This document shows, one piece after another, positions 18,793 through 32,924 of a stretch of 64,000 nucleotides of DNA (its first letter is position 1; the number at the start of each line of letters is the position of its first letter). The translations under genes and the position numbers were made by a program. The DNA is taken from contig NZ_BCSQ01000008.1 of assembly GCF_001570945.1 (NCBI RefSeq), positions 1 to 64,000 on the forward strand, written 5' to 3'. This DNA comes from Janibacter anophelis NBRC 107843. GTDB taxonomy: Bacteria > Actinomycetota > Actinomycetes > Actinomycetales > Dermatophilaceae. The notes under the pieces are model-generated. The model searched no databases. It worked only from the letters and a program-made list of their open reading frames with translations, and had not been told where the DNA came from.

Positions 18793-18798
18793 TATACT
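18793..18798 (+). promoter_or_regulatory. -10 box (TATACT) for gltBD
   Basis: TATACT is the best -10 match upstream of gltB; no convincing -35 element is seen, so activation by a regulator is possible. A start near 18805 gives a leader of about 100 nt containing the hairpin at 18839-18875. Confidence 0.5.
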
Positions 18799-18838
18799 TC
18801 AGCGCACCGCGGCCGTCGACGTCCGCACCCCCCTGACG

Positions 18839-18875
18839 AAGTACCCGGTGCCATCTGATGGTGTCGGGTACTTTT
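18839..18875 (+). terminator. Intrinsic terminator/attenuator in the gltB leader
   Basis: AAGTACCCG (18839-18847) pairs with CGGGTACTT (18865-18873). The interior CCAT/ATGG plus three G-T pairs extends the stem to about 16 bp with a CTG loop, followed by a run of T. It lies after the TATACT box and 33 nt before gltB, so transcripts must read through it to express gltBD. It may also end the trp-lgt operon. Confidence 0.65.
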
Positions 18876-18907
18876 CCGAATCCACCCACCGAGGACGGTG
18901 ACCCGAC

Positions 18908-23462
<4,555 letters not shown>

Positions 23463-23470
<8 letters not shown>

Positions 23471-24920
23471 CCCGCATGGATTCCTGACCACCCGCGAGCG
23501 CGAGCTGCCCGCCCGTCGACCCGTCGACGTGCGCATCCGTGACTGGAAGGAGGTGTACGAGGAGCAGCAGGCAGGCCAGCTGCAGCGTCAGGCCGGCCGG
23601 TGCATGGACTGCGGCATCCCGTTCTGCCACTCCGGCTGCCCCCTCGGCAACCTCATCCCCGAGTGGAACGACCTCGCCTGGCGCGGTCACTGGCACGACG
23701 CCATCGAGCGGCTGCACGCGACGAACAACTTCCCGGAGTTCACCGGTCGGCTCTGCCCGGCCCCCTGCGAGACCGCGTGCGTGCTCGGCATCAACCAGCC
23801 GGCCGTGACGATCAAGCAGGTCGAGGTGACGACGATCGAGGAGGCCTTCGGCCGCGGCGACGTCCCGCCGCAGATCCCGGACCGCCTGACCGGCAAGACC
23901 GTCGCGGTCGTCGGCTCCGGCCCGGCCGGCCTCGCCGCCGCCCAGCAGCTGACCCGTGCCGGTCACACCGTGGCCGTCTACGAGCGCGCGGACAAGCCCG
24001 GTGGGCTGCTGCGGTACGGCATCCCCGAGTTCAAGATGGAGAAGCGGATCGTCGACCGCCGCATCCAGCAGATGAAGGCCGAGGGCACCCGCTTCCGCTC
24101 CGGCGTCGACATCGGCACCGAGATCACCGGCCAGCAGCTGCGCGACCGGTACGACGCGGTCGTCCTCGCCGTCGGCGCCACCGTGCCCCGGGACCTGCCG
24201 GTGCCGGGCCGCGAGCTCGACGGCATCGTCCAGGCGATGGACTTCCTCCCGCCGGCCAACCGGGTCGCGCTCGGCGAGGAGGTCGAGGACCAGGTCACCG
24301 CGGAGGGCAAGGACGTCATCATCATCGGTGGTGGTGACACCGGCGCCGACTGCATCGGTACCTCGATCCGGCAGGGCGCGAAGTCGGTGACCAGCCTCGA
24401 GATCATGCCGCAGCCCGGCAACGAGCGACCGGGCAACCAGCCCTGGCCGACCTACCCGATGCTCTTCCGCGTCGCCTCCGCGCACGAGGAGGGTGGCGAC
24501 CGGGTCTACGCGGTCTCCACCACCGAGATCCTCGGTGACGAGGACGGCAAGGTGAGCGGGCTGCGCCTCACCGAGGTCGAGCGGACCGACGCCGGCTTCG
24601 AGCCGGTCGAGGGCACCGAGCGGGTCCTGCCGGCGCAGCTCGTGCTGCTCGCCATGGGCTTCCTCGGCCCGGAGCCGGACGGCGTTGTCGCCCAGCTCGG
24701 CCTCGAGACCGACGAGCGCTCCAACATCGTGCGCGGCCGCGACTACCAGACCTCCGTGCCGGGCGTCTTCGTCGCCGGCGACGCCGGTCGCGGGCAGTCG
24801 CTCATCGTCTGGGCCATCGCGGAGGGTCGCGCGGCCGCCCATGGGGTCGACGCGCACCTCATGGGCAGCTCGCAGCTGCCCCGGCCGATCAACCCGACCG
24901 ATCGTCCGCTCGTGGTCTGA
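23463..24920 (+). CDS. gltD: Glutamate synthase small subunit
   Basis: GltD feeds NADPH electrons to GltB. Its N terminus binds two 4Fe-4S clusters ([17 protein letters not shown] and [12 protein letters not shown]). The FAD-binding GSGPAG motif is in [17 protein letters not shown], and the NADPH-binding glycine-rich loop is in [12 protein letters not shown]. It is 485 aa. The start is GTG 23463, overlapping the gltB 3' end. A large hairpin follows the stop. Confidence 0.96.
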
Positions 24921-24931
24921 CGGACCACCCA

Positions 24932-24975
24932 CGACGAAGGGGGGATCGCCACACGGTGGCGATCCCCCTTCGTCG
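24932..24975. terminator. Strong gltD terminator hairpin carrying GAAGGGGG
   Basis: CGACGAAGGGGGGATCGCCAC pairs with GTGGCGATCCCCCTTCGTCG around an ACG loop, with a single-G bulge. This roughly 20-bp GC-rich stem has no T-tract. It separates gltD from pyk. Confidence 0.8.
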
Positions 24976-24981
24976 GCGTCA

Positions 24982-24987
24982 TAGGGT
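24982..24987 (+). promoter_or_regulatory. -10 box (TAGGGT) for pyk
   Basis: TAGGGT ends 6 nt before ATG 24994, directly after the gltD terminator. Confidence 0.45.
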
Positions 24988-24993
24988 GGAGCC

Positions 24994-26490
24994 ATGCGTC
25001 GCGCCAAGATCGTCTCGACCCTCGGCCCGTCAACCTCCACCCCCGAGCGCATACGTGAGCTCGTCCAGGCCGGCATGGACGTGGCCAGGCTCAACCTCTC
25101 CCACGGCGAGTACGCCGTCCACGAGGCCAACTACCGCAGCGTCCGGGAGGCGAGCGACGCGACCGGCCACGCGGTCGGCGTGCTCGTCGACCTGCAGGGC
25201 CCCAAGATCCGGACCGGACGTTTCGCGGACGGCCCGATCGTCCTCACGGCCGGTGAGCACTTCACGATCACCACCCGTGACGTCCCGGGCGACCAGCAGG
25301 TCGTCGGGACGACCTACCCGGGGCTCGCCGGTGACGTGCAGGCGGGCGACACGATCCTCGTCGACGACGGCAAGATCACCCTCGCCGTCCACGACGTCGA
25401 CGAGACCGACGTGCGCTGTGTGGTCGTCTACGGCGGTCCGCTCTCGGACAACAAGGGGATCAACCTGCCCGGCGCCGCCGTGAGCGCGCCCGCCCTGTCG
25501 GACAAGGACGAGCAGGACCTGCGGTGGGCCCTCGGGCTGCGGGCGGACTACATCGCCCTGAGCTTCGTGCGGTCCGCGCGGGACATCGCGCGCGTCCACG
25601 AGATCATGGACGAGGCCGGGGTACGCCTGCCGGTCATCGCCAAGATCGAGAAGCCCCAGGCCGTCGACGCCCTCGAGGAGATCATCGACGCCTTCGACGG
25701 GATCATGGTCGCGCGGGGCGACCTCGGCGTCGAGCTGCCCCTGGAGCAGGTGCCGCTCGTGCAGAAGCGGGCCGTCGAGCTGTGCCGGCAGAAGGCCAAG
25801 CCGGTGATCGTCGCCACGCAGGTGCTCGAGTCGATGATCGACAACTCCCGACCCACCCGCGCCGAGGCCAGCGACGCCGCCAACGCCGTCCTCGACGGCG
25901 CCGACGCGCTCATGCTCTCCGGCGAGACCGCCGTCGGGAAGTTCCCCATCGAGGTCGTCAAGACGATGTCGAAGATCATCGAGGCGACCGAGGAGCAGGG
26001 CCTGAGTCGCATGCGCGACCTCATGGGGCCGCCGACGACCCAGGGCGGGGTCATCGCGGCAGCCGCGGCGGAGACGGGGGAGGCCCTCGGGGTCAAGTAC
26101 CTCATCGCGTTCACCCAGCTCGGCGGATCGGCACGGCGACTGGCCCAGGTGCGCTCCGGTCTGCCGATGCTCGCCTTCTCTCCCGTGCAGGACACCCGCT
26201 CGCAGCTCTCGCTCGTGTGGGGGATGCAGACCTTCCTCACACCCCCGGTGACCCACACCGACCAGTACGCCCTGATGGTCGACGAGCAACTGCTCGAGCT
26301 CGGCTGGGTCGAGGAGGGGGACCGGGTGGTCATCGTGGCCGGCTCACCCCCGGGCGTGCCCGGGTCGACCAATGCCCTGCGGGTGCACCGCATCGGTGAC
26401 GCACGCAACAAGACGACCGTCGCCTACGGCGAGGGCGCGGGCGAGGTGCCCGACGGTTCGACCGGGGCGCTGCCCGGAGGGATGGGCTGA
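24994..26490 (+). CDS. pyk: Pyruvate kinase
   Basis: Pyruvate kinase converts PEP and ADP to pyruvate and ATP. Motifs are RRAKIVSTLGPSTSTPERI, DVARLNLSHGEY, the catalytic lysine in IAKIEKPQAVDALEEI, ARGDLGVELPLEQV, and ATQVLESMIDNSRPTRAEASD. The C-terminal allosteric domain ends with VIVAGSPPGVPGSTNALRVH. Length is 498 aa, slightly extended by an Ala/Gly tail. The gene has its own promoter and precedes tRNA-Leu. Confidence 0.96.
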   Translation: MRRAKIVSTLGPSTSTPERIRELVQAGMDVARLNLSHGEYAVHEANYRSVREASDATGHAVGVLVDLQGPKIRTGRFADGPIVLTAGEHFTITTRDVPGDQQVVGTTYPGLAGDVQAGDTILVDDGKITLAVHDVDETDVRCVVVYGGPLSDNKGINLPGAAVSAPALSDKDEQDLRWALGLRADYIALSFVRSARDIARVHEIMDEAGVRLPVIAKIEKPQAVDALEEIIDAFDGIMVARGDLGVELPLEQVPLVQKRAVELCRQKAKPVIVATQVLESMIDNSRPTRAEASDAANAVLDGADALMLSGETAVGKFPIEVVKTMSKIIEATEEQGLSRMRDLMGPPTTQGGVIAAAAAETGEALGVKYLIAFTQLGGSARRLAQVRSGLPMLAFSPVQDTRSQLSLVWGMQTFLTPPVTHTDQYALMVDEQLLELGWVEEGDRVVIVAGSPPGVPGSTNALRVHRIGDARNKTTVAYGEGAGEVPDGSTGALPGGMG

Positions 26491-26515
26491 GTCGGGGGCA
26501 CCCCCCTTCGGTCGG

Positions 26516-26521
26516 TATGCT
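26516..26521 (+). promoter_or_regulatory. -10 box (TATGCT) for tRNA-Leu
   Basis: TATGCT lies 14 nt before the mature tRNA 5' end; a start near 26528 gives a short 5' leader for RNase P. Confidence 0.4.
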
Positions 26522-26535
26522 TGCGGCGCACTCCG

Positions 26536-26618
26536 GCCGGGGTGGTGGAATGGCAGACACGGAGCACTCAAAATGCTTTGCCCGCAAGGGCGTGCGGGTT
26601 CAAGTCCCGCCCTCGGCA
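26536..26618 (+). tRNA. tRNA-Leu (anticodon CAA)
   Basis: The acceptor stem pairs GCCGGGG (26536-26542) with CCTCGGC (26611-26617), followed by discriminator A. The anticodon loop CTCAAAA gives anticodon CAA, reading UUG leucine codons. A long variable arm (GCCCGCAAGGGC) marks a class II tRNA, and the T arm has GGTTCAAGTCC. CCA is not encoded. It reads a codon that is rare in this GC-rich genome. Confidence 0.95.
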
Positions 26619-26647
26619 CCCCACACACCAACGACGGAGGATGGACC

Positions 26648-27247
26648 ATGACGGCGGAGACCGAGAGCCAGCAGGGCCTGCGGGTGCTGCTCGCCGAGGA
26701 CGAGGCGCTCATCCGCCTCGACCTGGCGGAGATGCTCACCGACGCCGGTTACGAGGTGGTCGGACAGGCCAGCAACGGTGAAGAGGCCGTCTCGCTCGCC
26801 GACTCGCTGCGTCCCGACCTGATCATCATGGACGTCAAGATGCCCGTGATGGACGGACTGACGGCGGCGGAGACCATCGGCGAGAAGCGGATCTGCCCGG
26901 TCATCATGCTCACGGCCTTCTCCCAGAAGGAGCTCGTCGAGCGGGCCCGCGATGCCGGTGTCATGGCCTACATCGTCAAGCCCTTCACCGTCTCCGACGT
27001 CACGCCCGCCATCGAGGTCGCGACCTCGCGCTGGGCCGAGCTCAAGGCACTCGAGTCCGAGGTGGCCGACCTCGGCGAGCGGCTCGAGACGCGCAAGGCC
27101 GTCGAAAAGGCCAAGGGCGTGCTGATGAAGAAGCTGAAGATCACCGAGGCCGAGGCCTTCCGCTGGATCCAGAAGACGGCGATGGACCGTCGTCTGGGCA
27201 TGCGCGAGGTCGCCGACGCCGTCGTCGCCGGGATGGACAAGGCCTGA
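26648..27247 (+). CDS. pdtaR: ANTAR-domain response regulator (PdtaR-like)
   Basis: The 199-aa protein has an N-terminal receiver domain with phospho-acceptor D62 (IIMDVKMPVMDG), the conserved Thr in MLTAF and Lys in IVKPF. A coiled linker and a C-terminal ANTAR domain follow (RKAVEKAKGVLMKKLKITEAEAFRWIQ), which binds RNA hairpins to prevent transcription termination. PdtaR pairs with the histidine kinase PdtaS, not in this window. GGAGG (26637-26641) precedes ATG 26648. A nearby tRNA-Leu and polA match mycobacterial order. Confidence 0.93.
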   Translation: MTAETESQQGLRVLLAEDEALIRLDLAEMLTDAGYEVVGQASNGEEAVSLADSLRPDLIIMDVKMPVMDGLTAAETIGEKRICPVIMLTAFSQKELVERARDAGVMAYIVKPFTVSDVTPAIEVATSRWAELKALESEVADLGERLETRKAVEKAKGVLMKKLKITEAEAFRWIQKTAMDRRLGMREVADAVVAGMDKA

Positions 27248-27249
27248 GG

Positions 27250-27262
27250 CCGGCGCAGCCGG
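27250..27262. terminator. Small hairpin in the 18-bp convergent gap
   Basis: CCGGC-GCA-GCCGG lies between the pdtaR stop and the stop of the minus-strand DUF554 gene. It is a short, weak candidate for a bidirectional terminator. Confidence 0.3.
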
Positions 27263-27265
27263 TCG

Positions 27266-28015
27266 TCAACCCAGCGCGACGACCAGCTGGGTGAGCAGGG
27301 GAGCGACGACCAGGGCGGGCAGCATGTCCCCGACGGGGATCTGACGGATCTGCAGCAACCGCAACGCGATCCCCACGAGGATCAGCCCGCCTGTGGCGGT
27401 CAGGGCGGCGATGTGCGCCTCGGGCAGCACGGCGCCCAGCCCCACGCCCACGAGGGTCAGCGTCCCCTGCACGACCGCCACGGTCACCGCGGAGAGCAGC
27501 ACCCCGACGCCGAAGGTCGAGGCGAAGGCCAGGGCGGCGAAGCCGTCGAGAACGGACTTGAGCGCCAGCTTGTCGATGCCGCGTCCGAGCCCGTCGTCGA
27601 GGGACCCGAGGATCGTCAGCGGGCCGACGCAGAAGAGCAGGCTGGCGGTGAGCCATCCCTCGATGAACCGCTCGCGGCCCGCGGAGTCGTCGCGGCGGCC
27701 GACGACGGCCTGGACGCGACCGGCGAGGGTGCCCAGCCAGCGCTCGATGCCCAGGAGCGAGCCGACGATGCTGCCGACGAGCAGTGACCCCAGGACGATG
27801 AGCACGGGCGCGCCGGAACCGACCGCGCCGGTGAGGGCCGGCGAGGTGACGTCGATGACCGACAGTGCGGCCATGAGCAGCGTGACCAGCCCGAGGCAGT
27901 CGGTGACCACATCACGCGTGTGCTGCGGCAGGCGGCCACCGATGGCCATGCCGAGGAGCGCGCCCGCGACCACCGTGAGCACGTTGAGCACGGTCCCCGC
28001 CCCGATGAAGTCCAC
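27266..28015 (-). CDS. DUF554 family membrane protein
   Basis: The 249-aa protein has six or seven membrane helices and the glycine-rich start IGAGTVLNVLTVVAGALLGMAIG, with repeated LIVLGSLLVGSIVGSLLGIE, typical of DUF554 (YdfK-type) proteins. The function is not established; transport is often supposed. GTG 28015 is preceded by GAAGGGAG about 7 bases upstream, a good Shine-Dalgarno. It is separated from the next minus-strand gene by 15 bases and is probably in one transcript with it. Confidence 0.85.
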   Translation of the reverse strand: MDFIGAGTVLNVLTVVAGALLGMAIGGRLPQHTRDVVTDCLGLVTLLMAALSVIDVTSPALTGAVGSGAPVLIVLGSLLVGSIVGSLLGIERWLGTLAGRVQAVVGRRDDSAGRERFIEGWLTASLLFCVGPLTILGSLDDGLGRGIDKLALKSVLDGFAALAFASTFGVGVLLSAVTVAVVQGTLTLVGVGLGAVLPEAHIAALTATGGLILVGIALRLLQIRQIPVGDMLPALVVAPLLTQLVVALG

Positions 28016-28030
28016 TCATCGCTCCCTTCG

Positions 28031-29707
28031 TCAGTCGGCGAGGTCACGATAGACGCCGAGCTCGCCCTCGCGGTGCTGCATGGGGATCGTGCCGACGTGC
28101 TGGGCCGACGCGGAGATGTCCTTGATGAGCTCCGGCTGCGTGCTGTCGGTGACGTAGAGCCGGTCCGAGCCCTCGGGAGCCGTCTCGATCCACAGGTGCT
28201 CGGCGTCCTCCGGGAAGGGCCAGGTCGTGAGCACGTGGGGCTGCCATCCCTGCCGGTGGGCCTGCCACGCGATCGCCGGCGCCGCGCCCAGGGTCGGGGT
28301 GAACCCGAGACCGTTGACCTGGACGTGGCGCCCGTCGCCGGGGCCGAGGTCGTCACCGGTCGTGCGGGCGACCTGCGTCATCGAGTCGATCTCGCTCCAT
28401 GCGGGAGGCAGGGCCAGGGTCGCCGCGGCCGCGCCACCGGCGAGCAGCCCGCCACCGAGGGGCAGGGCGACCCCGGCGGGCAGGTGCGGGCTGGCGTTCT
28501 CGAGGTAGGCCAGCCCGCGCCAGATCAGGGCGGCCCAGGTGAAGGCCGCGACCGGCAGCCAGGTGATGACCCAGTACGGCGCCAGTGGCCACTCCGGCAG
28601 TCGGGATGCGGTGAGCAGCATCCCCAGGTTGGCGACGAGGGCCACCCGCGCGGGCCAGGCGCTGCTGGCGCGTCCCCGCGGCACCCGGTAGCCCGTCGCG
28701 ATCGCCGCGAGCAGGAGCAGGATGAGGACGCCGAGGACGGTGGCCGGGCCGGTGCCGGCGACGAGGAGATCCTCCGTGGAGCGGCGGAACCCACCCGGGC
28801 CGGGGGCGATGAGGTTGAGGTAGGTCGCCCCCTTCGCAAAGCCGATCGGGTCGCCGGTCCCGGACGTCGCCCACCTGACGAGCTGGGTCAGGTTGTTGGG
28901 CTGGTGGACGAAGAGCTCCGCGATGCTCGGCAGCCAGACGAGCCCACCGACCCCGAGCGCCCACCGCTCCGCTCGGGTGTCGTGGCGGGCACGCACCCGC
29001 CGGGTCCGGGTGAGCCGTGGCCACAGCAGCAGGACGGTGGCCATGACGGCCAGCGCGGCCGCGAGCGGGAGGAAGGCCAGGTTGGACTGGGCGATGAGCG
29101 AGACCGCCACGACGAAGGGGGGCAGTGCCCGGCGGTCGTCCCGGGCCAGCGCCCAGAGCAGGACGAGCGACAGGTAGGTCGGCAGCAGCGGGGCGAAGGG
29201 GTTGAACGGGCGGAACAGCGCGTCGGTCCCGATCGCCCACTGCGTGAGCAGCGCCCCGCCCGTGAAGACCACGACCGCCAGGGCACCTCCGAGACGGCGG
29301 GACCACACGACGCTCAGGACGGATGCGACGGAGGCGATGAGGGTCCCGCCGACGGCGATACCCGCCGCGGAGCCGCCGGCGAGCGCCAACGGGATGACGA
29401 GCAGGTAGAACTGCAGCGGCCCCAGGTGGTGGGTCGAGAGGTCCTGGTCCACGCCGTCACCCGAGGTGCTGCGCATCCCGGTGACCGGCAGGTGCCCGTC
29501 GAGGATGCCGGCGGTCCGCAGCGCGATCGTCGCGTCGTCGCCGTTCGGCTGCCAGCCGTGGGCTAGGGCCTGGACGAGCGCCACCACGGGGGCGATGAGG
29601 ACCGCGAGGACCGCGAGGGCGACCAAGCGGTCGGTCGTCGTCCAGTCGCGGGGGTCTGCTCGTCGGAGCAGCGAGGGCAGGTCAGGGCGTCGTGCGGTGC
29701 GTCCCAC
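28031..29707 (-). CDS. GT-C-like integral membrane protein of unknown specificity
   Basis: The 558-aa protein has about ten membrane helices and a periplasmic C-terminal domain from about residue 430. The first external loop contains GWQPNGDDATIALRTAGIL, with an acidic pair in the place where GT-C glycosyltransferases keep their catalytic Asp, and a later STHHLGPLQFYLLVIPLAL. This supports a lipid-phosphosugar-dependent glycosyltransferase or a related polytopic protein, but acceptor and donor are unknown. GTG 29707 follows immediately on the TGA of the thioesterase gene. Confidence 0.65.
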   Translation of the reverse strand: MGRTARRPDLPSLLRRADPRDWTTTDRLVALAVLAVLIAPVVALVQALAHGWQPNGDDATIALRTAGILDGHLPVTGMRSTSGDGVDQDLSTHHLGPLQFYLLVIPLALAGGSAAGIAVGGTLIASVASVLSVVWSRRLGGALAVVVFTGGALLTQWAIGTDALFRPFNPFAPLLPTYLSLVLLWALARDDRRALPPFVVAVSLIAQSNLAFLPLAAALAVMATVLLLWPRLTRTRRVRARHDTRAERWALGVGGLVWLPSIAELFVHQPNNLTQLVRWATSGTGDPIGFAKGATYLNLIAPGPGGFRRSTEDLLVAGTGPATVLGVLILLLLAAIATGYRVPRGRASSAWPARVALVANLGMLLTASRLPEWPLAPYWVITWLPVAAFTWAALIWRGLAYLENASPHLPAGVALPLGGGLLAGGAAAATLALPPAWSEIDSMTQVARTTGDDLGPGDGRHVQVNGLGFTPTLGAAPAIAWQAHRQGWQPHVLTTWPFPEDAEHLWIETAPEGSDRLYVTDSTQPELIKDISASAQHVGTIPMQHREGELGVYRDLAD

Positions 29708-30133
29708 TCAGGCGCCGGGAGGCTGCTCGCGCAGGATGCAGGTGATGCGGGAGGTGCAGGTGCGACGGCCTTCGTCGTCGGCGATCGTCACCTCGTAGCA
29801 GGCGACGCTGCCGCCGAGGGTGACGGGCACCGCGGTGCCGGTGACCCAACCCGACCGCGCTCCGCGGTGGTGCGTCGCGTTGATGTCGAGGCCGACGGCG
29901 ATCTTGCCGATCGACTGCGCGTGCATGGCCGAGCCGATCGACCCGAGGGTCTCGGCGAGGACGACGCTCGCGCCTCCGTGGAGCAGTCCGTACGGCTGGG
30001 TGTTGCCCTCGACGGGCATGCGCGCCACGACCCGGTCGGTGCTCGCCTCGAGCAGCTCGATGCCCATGCGCTCCGCGAGCGCGCCCCGGAAGGCGTTGAG
30101 CTGGTCCAGCGACGCGGTGGTCGGGTCGGTCAT
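29708..30133 (-). CDS. PaaI-family hotdog-fold thioesterase
   Basis: This 141-aa hotdog protein has the active-site block NTQPYGLLHGGASVVLAETLGS, with the HGG turn and catalytic acid used by PaaI/YbgC-type acyl-CoA thioesterases. The substrate is unknown; phenylacetyl- or dihydroxynaphthoyl-CoA are family examples. AGGAG lies six bases before the ATG at 30133. It is divergent from polA and directly followed by the GT-C-like gene. Confidence 0.85.
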   Translation of the reverse strand: MTDPTTASLDQLNAFRGALAERMGIELLEASTDRVVARMPVEGNTQPYGLLHGGASVVLAETLGSIGSAMHAQSIGKIAVGLDINATHHRGARSGWVTGTAVPVTLGGSVACYEVTIADDEGRRTCTSRITCILREQPPGA

Positions 30134-30202
30134 GAGGTCTCCTGCGGGTGTGGTTCGGTCAGGGCCAGCCTGCCACGACGAGGTGCTGTCGGCACGAACG
30201 CC

Positions 30203-30208
30203 TAGGCT
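30203..30208 (+). promoter_or_regulatory. -10 box (TAGGCT) for leaderless polA
   Basis: TAGGCT ends 7 nt before GTG 30216, with no Shine-Dalgarno. Confidence 0.5.
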
Positions 30209-30215
30209 GTCGCGC

Positions 30216-32882
30216 GTGAGTCGACTACTGCTGCTGGACGGACACTCCCTGGCCTACCGGGCCTTCTTCGCGCTCCCTGCGGAGAACTTCTCGACGAGCA
30301 CGGGGCAGCACACCAATGGCGTCTACGGCTTCGTCGCGATGCTCATCAACGTCCTGCGCGACGAGGACCCGACCCACGTCGCGGTGGCCTTCGACGTGTC
30401 GCGCGCGACCTTCCGCAGCGAGGAGTACGCGGAGTACAAGGCGGGGCGCAGTGCCACCCCCGATGCCTTCGCCGGGCAGATCCCGCTGCTCCAGGAGGTC
30501 CTCGACGCGCTGAACATCACCCACGTCCAGCTCGAGGGCTACGAGGCCGACGACATCATCGCCACCCTCGCCACCCAGGGGCGGGAGGCCGGCATGGAGG
30601 TGCTCATCTGCTCCGGCGACCGGGACACCCTGCAGCTCGTGGGGGAGCGCACGACCGTCCTCTACCCCAAGAAGGGGGTCTCCGACCTCGCGCGCATGAC
30701 GCCCGATGCCGTCATGGACAAGTACGGCGTGGGTCCCGAGCGCTACAGCGACCTCGCCGCGCTCGTGGGCGAGCAGAGCGACAACCTCCCCGGCGTCCCC
30801 GGCGTCGGGCCCAAGACCGCGGCCAAGTGGATCACCGCGCACGGTGACCTGCAGGGCATCGTCGCCGCCGTCGACCAGATCGGCGGCAAGGCCGGTCAGT
30901 CCCTGCGTGACCACCTCGACCAGGTGCTGCGCAACCGGCGACTCAACGCGCTCGTCGTCGACGCGCCCGTCCCCGTGGGGCTCGACGACGTCGCGCGACG
31001 TGAGTGGGACCGCGAAAAGGTCCACACGCTCTTCGACAGCCTCGAGTTCCGGGTCCTGCGCGAGCGACTCTTCACCACCTTCGACACCGCGGAGTCCGAG
31101 GTGACCGGTGGCCTCGAGGTCGACGGGCGTCCGCTCGGTGCCGACGAGGTGGGTCCCTGGCTCGCCGAGCACGCCACGGGGCGGCTGGGCGTCGACGTCG
31201 TCGGCGACTGGGGGAGGGGCCGCGGGGAGGTCACCGGTCTGGGGCTGGCGACCGCCGAGGGCGAGGCGGCCTACGTCGACCTCGCATCCCTCGCGGGCGA
31301 CGACGAGGCCGCGTTGCGCACCTGGCTGGCCGACCCGGACCGCGGCAAGGTGCTGCACGACGCCAAGGGACCGATGCTCGCGCTCGCCTCGTCCGGGCTG
31401 CCGCTCGAGGGGCTCGTCGTCGACACGGCGATCGCGGCCTACCTCGTGCGCCCTGACCAGCGCTCCTACGACCTGGCGGATCTCGCCGTGCGCCACCTGG
31501 GGCGTGACCTGTCCGGTGGTGACGAGCCGGCCGACCAGGGGATGCTCGACTTCTCCGCGGACGACTCGGAGGTCGGCCGTGCCGCGATGATCCGGGCAGC
31601 CGCGACCGCCGAGCTCGCGCCGGTCCTCGAGGGCCTGGTCGAGGAGACGGGGGGCAGCACCCTCATGCGCGAGGTGGAGCTGCCGGTCGTCCGGGTCCTG
31701 GCCCAGATGGAGACGGCGGGCATCGCCGTCGACACCGAGGCCCTGACCGGGCTCGAGGCCGACTTCGCCGACAAGGTGGCGACCGCCCAGGCCGATGCGT
31801 GGGCGGCGATCGGTGACGAGCAGATCAACCTCGGCTCGCCCAAGCAGCTCCAGACGGTGCTCTTCGACACCCTCGGCCTGCCCAAGACGCGCAAGACCAA
31901 GACGGGGTACACGACCGACGCCGACGCGCTGGCCGACCTCTACGCCAAGACCGAGCACCCCTTCCTCGAGGCGCTGCTGCGGCACCGTGACGCCACCCGT
32001 CTGCGGGTCACCGTCGAGGGGCTCATCAAGTCGGTCGCGGACGACGGCCGGATCCACACGACCTACCAGCAGACGATCGCCGCGACGGGACGCCTGTCCT
32101 CGACCGACCCCAACCTGCAGAACATCCCGATCCGCACCGAGGAGGGGCGCCGCATCCGCGAGGTCTTCGTCGTCGGGTCCGGGTACGAGTCGCTCATGTC
32201 GGCCGACTACAGCCAGATCGAGATGCGCGTCATGGCCCACCTGTCGGGCGACGAGGGACTCATCGAGGCCTTCCGCACGGGTGAGGACCTGCACCGGTTC
32301 GTCGGTGCACGTGTCTTCGGGGTCGAGCCCGAGGGGGTCACGGCGGAGATGCGCAGCAAGGTCAAGGCGATGTCCTACGGCCTGGCCTACGGCCTGAGCG
32401 CCTTCGGCCTGAGCAAGCAGCTGGGCATCTCCACCGGGGAGGCGACCGACCTGATGGAGGAGTACTTCCAGCGATTCGGCGGGGTGCGCGACTACCTCGA
32501 GGAGGTCGTCGACCGGGCCCGGGCGACGGGCTACACCGAGACGATGCTCGGCAGGCGCCGGTACCTTCCGGACCTGACGAGTGACAACCGGCAGCGGCGC
32601 CAGATGGCCGAGCGGATGGCGCTCAACGCCCCCATCCAGGGCTCGGCGGCCGACATCATGAAGCTGGCGATGCTCCGGGTCGACCGGGCGCTCGCGCAGG
32701 AGGCGCTGGCCTCCCGGGTGCTGCTGCAGGTCCACGACGAGCTCGTCATCGAGGTGGCCACGCGTGAGGACGAGGCGGTCGAGGCGCTCGTGCGGCGCGA
32801 GATGGGCAGTGCCGTCGAGATGGACGTGCCCCTCGACGTCTCCGTCGGGCGCGGGCGCAGCTGGCACGAGGCGGCGCACTGA
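30216..32882 (+). CDS. polA: DNA polymerase I
   Basis: PolA fills gaps and removes RNA primers. The 5' nuclease domain (LLLDGHSLAYRAFFAL, YEADDIIATLA, GVGPKTAAKW) covers about residues 1-295. The middle 3'-5' exonuclease domain is degenerate: the D-x-E motif is missing (RLGVDVVGDWG), as in other actinobacteria, so proofreading is unlikely. The polymerase domain is intact: SADYSQIEMRVMAHLS, RSKVKAMSYGLAYG and QVHDELVIEV. It is 888 aa. GTG 30216 was chosen; the frame is open further upstream but only shadows the thioesterase. Confidence 0.96.
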   Translation: MSRLLLLDGHSLAYRAFFALPAENFSTSTGQHTNGVYGFVAMLINVLRDEDPTHVAVAFDVSRATFRSEEYAEYKAGRSATPDAFAGQIPLLQEVLDALNITHVQLEGYEADDIIATLATQGREAGMEVLICSGDRDTLQLVGERTTVLYPKKGVSDLARMTPDAVMDKYGVGPERYSDLAALVGEQSDNLPGVPGVGPKTAAKWITAHGDLQGIVAAVDQIGGKAGQSLRDHLDQVLRNRRLNALVVDAPVPVGLDDVARREWDREKVHTLFDSLEFRVLRERLFTTFDTAESEVTGGLEVDGRPLGADEVGPWLAEHATGRLGVDVVGDWGRGRGEVTGLGLATAEGEAAYVDLASLAGDDEAALRTWLADPDRGKVLHDAKGPMLALASSGLPLEGLVVDTAIAAYLVRPDQRSYDLADLAVRHLGRDLSGGDEPADQGMLDFSADDSEVGRAAMIRAAATAELAPVLEGLVEETGGSTLMREVELPVVRVLAQMETAGIAVDTEALTGLEADFADKVATAQADAWAAIGDEQINLGSPKQLQTVLFDTLGLPKTRKTKTGYTTDADALADLYAKTEHPFLEALLRHRDATRLRVTVEGLIKSVADDGRIHTTYQQTIAATGRLSSTDPNLQNIPIRTEEGRRIREVFVVGSGYESLMSADYSQIEMRVMAHLSGDEGLIEAFRTGEDLHRFVGARVFGVEPEGVTAEMRSKVKAMSYGLAYGLSAFGLSKQLGISTGEATDLMEEYFQRFGGVRDYLEEVVDRARATGYTETMLGRRRYLPDLTSDNRQRRQMAERMALNAPIQGSAADIMKLAMLRVDRALAQEALASRVLLQVHDELVIEVATREDEAVEALVRREMGSAVEMDVPLDVSVGRGRSWHEAAH

Positions 32883-32924
32883 GGCCGCGTCGGCCGGTCA
32901 GCTCGCCGACCGCACCCCGGTTGA

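Noticed and set aside
29820-30215. N-terminal extension of polA by 132 codons
   Set aside because: The region is the antisense of the thioesterase gene, and the PolA family start LLLDGHSLAYRAF follows GTG 30216.
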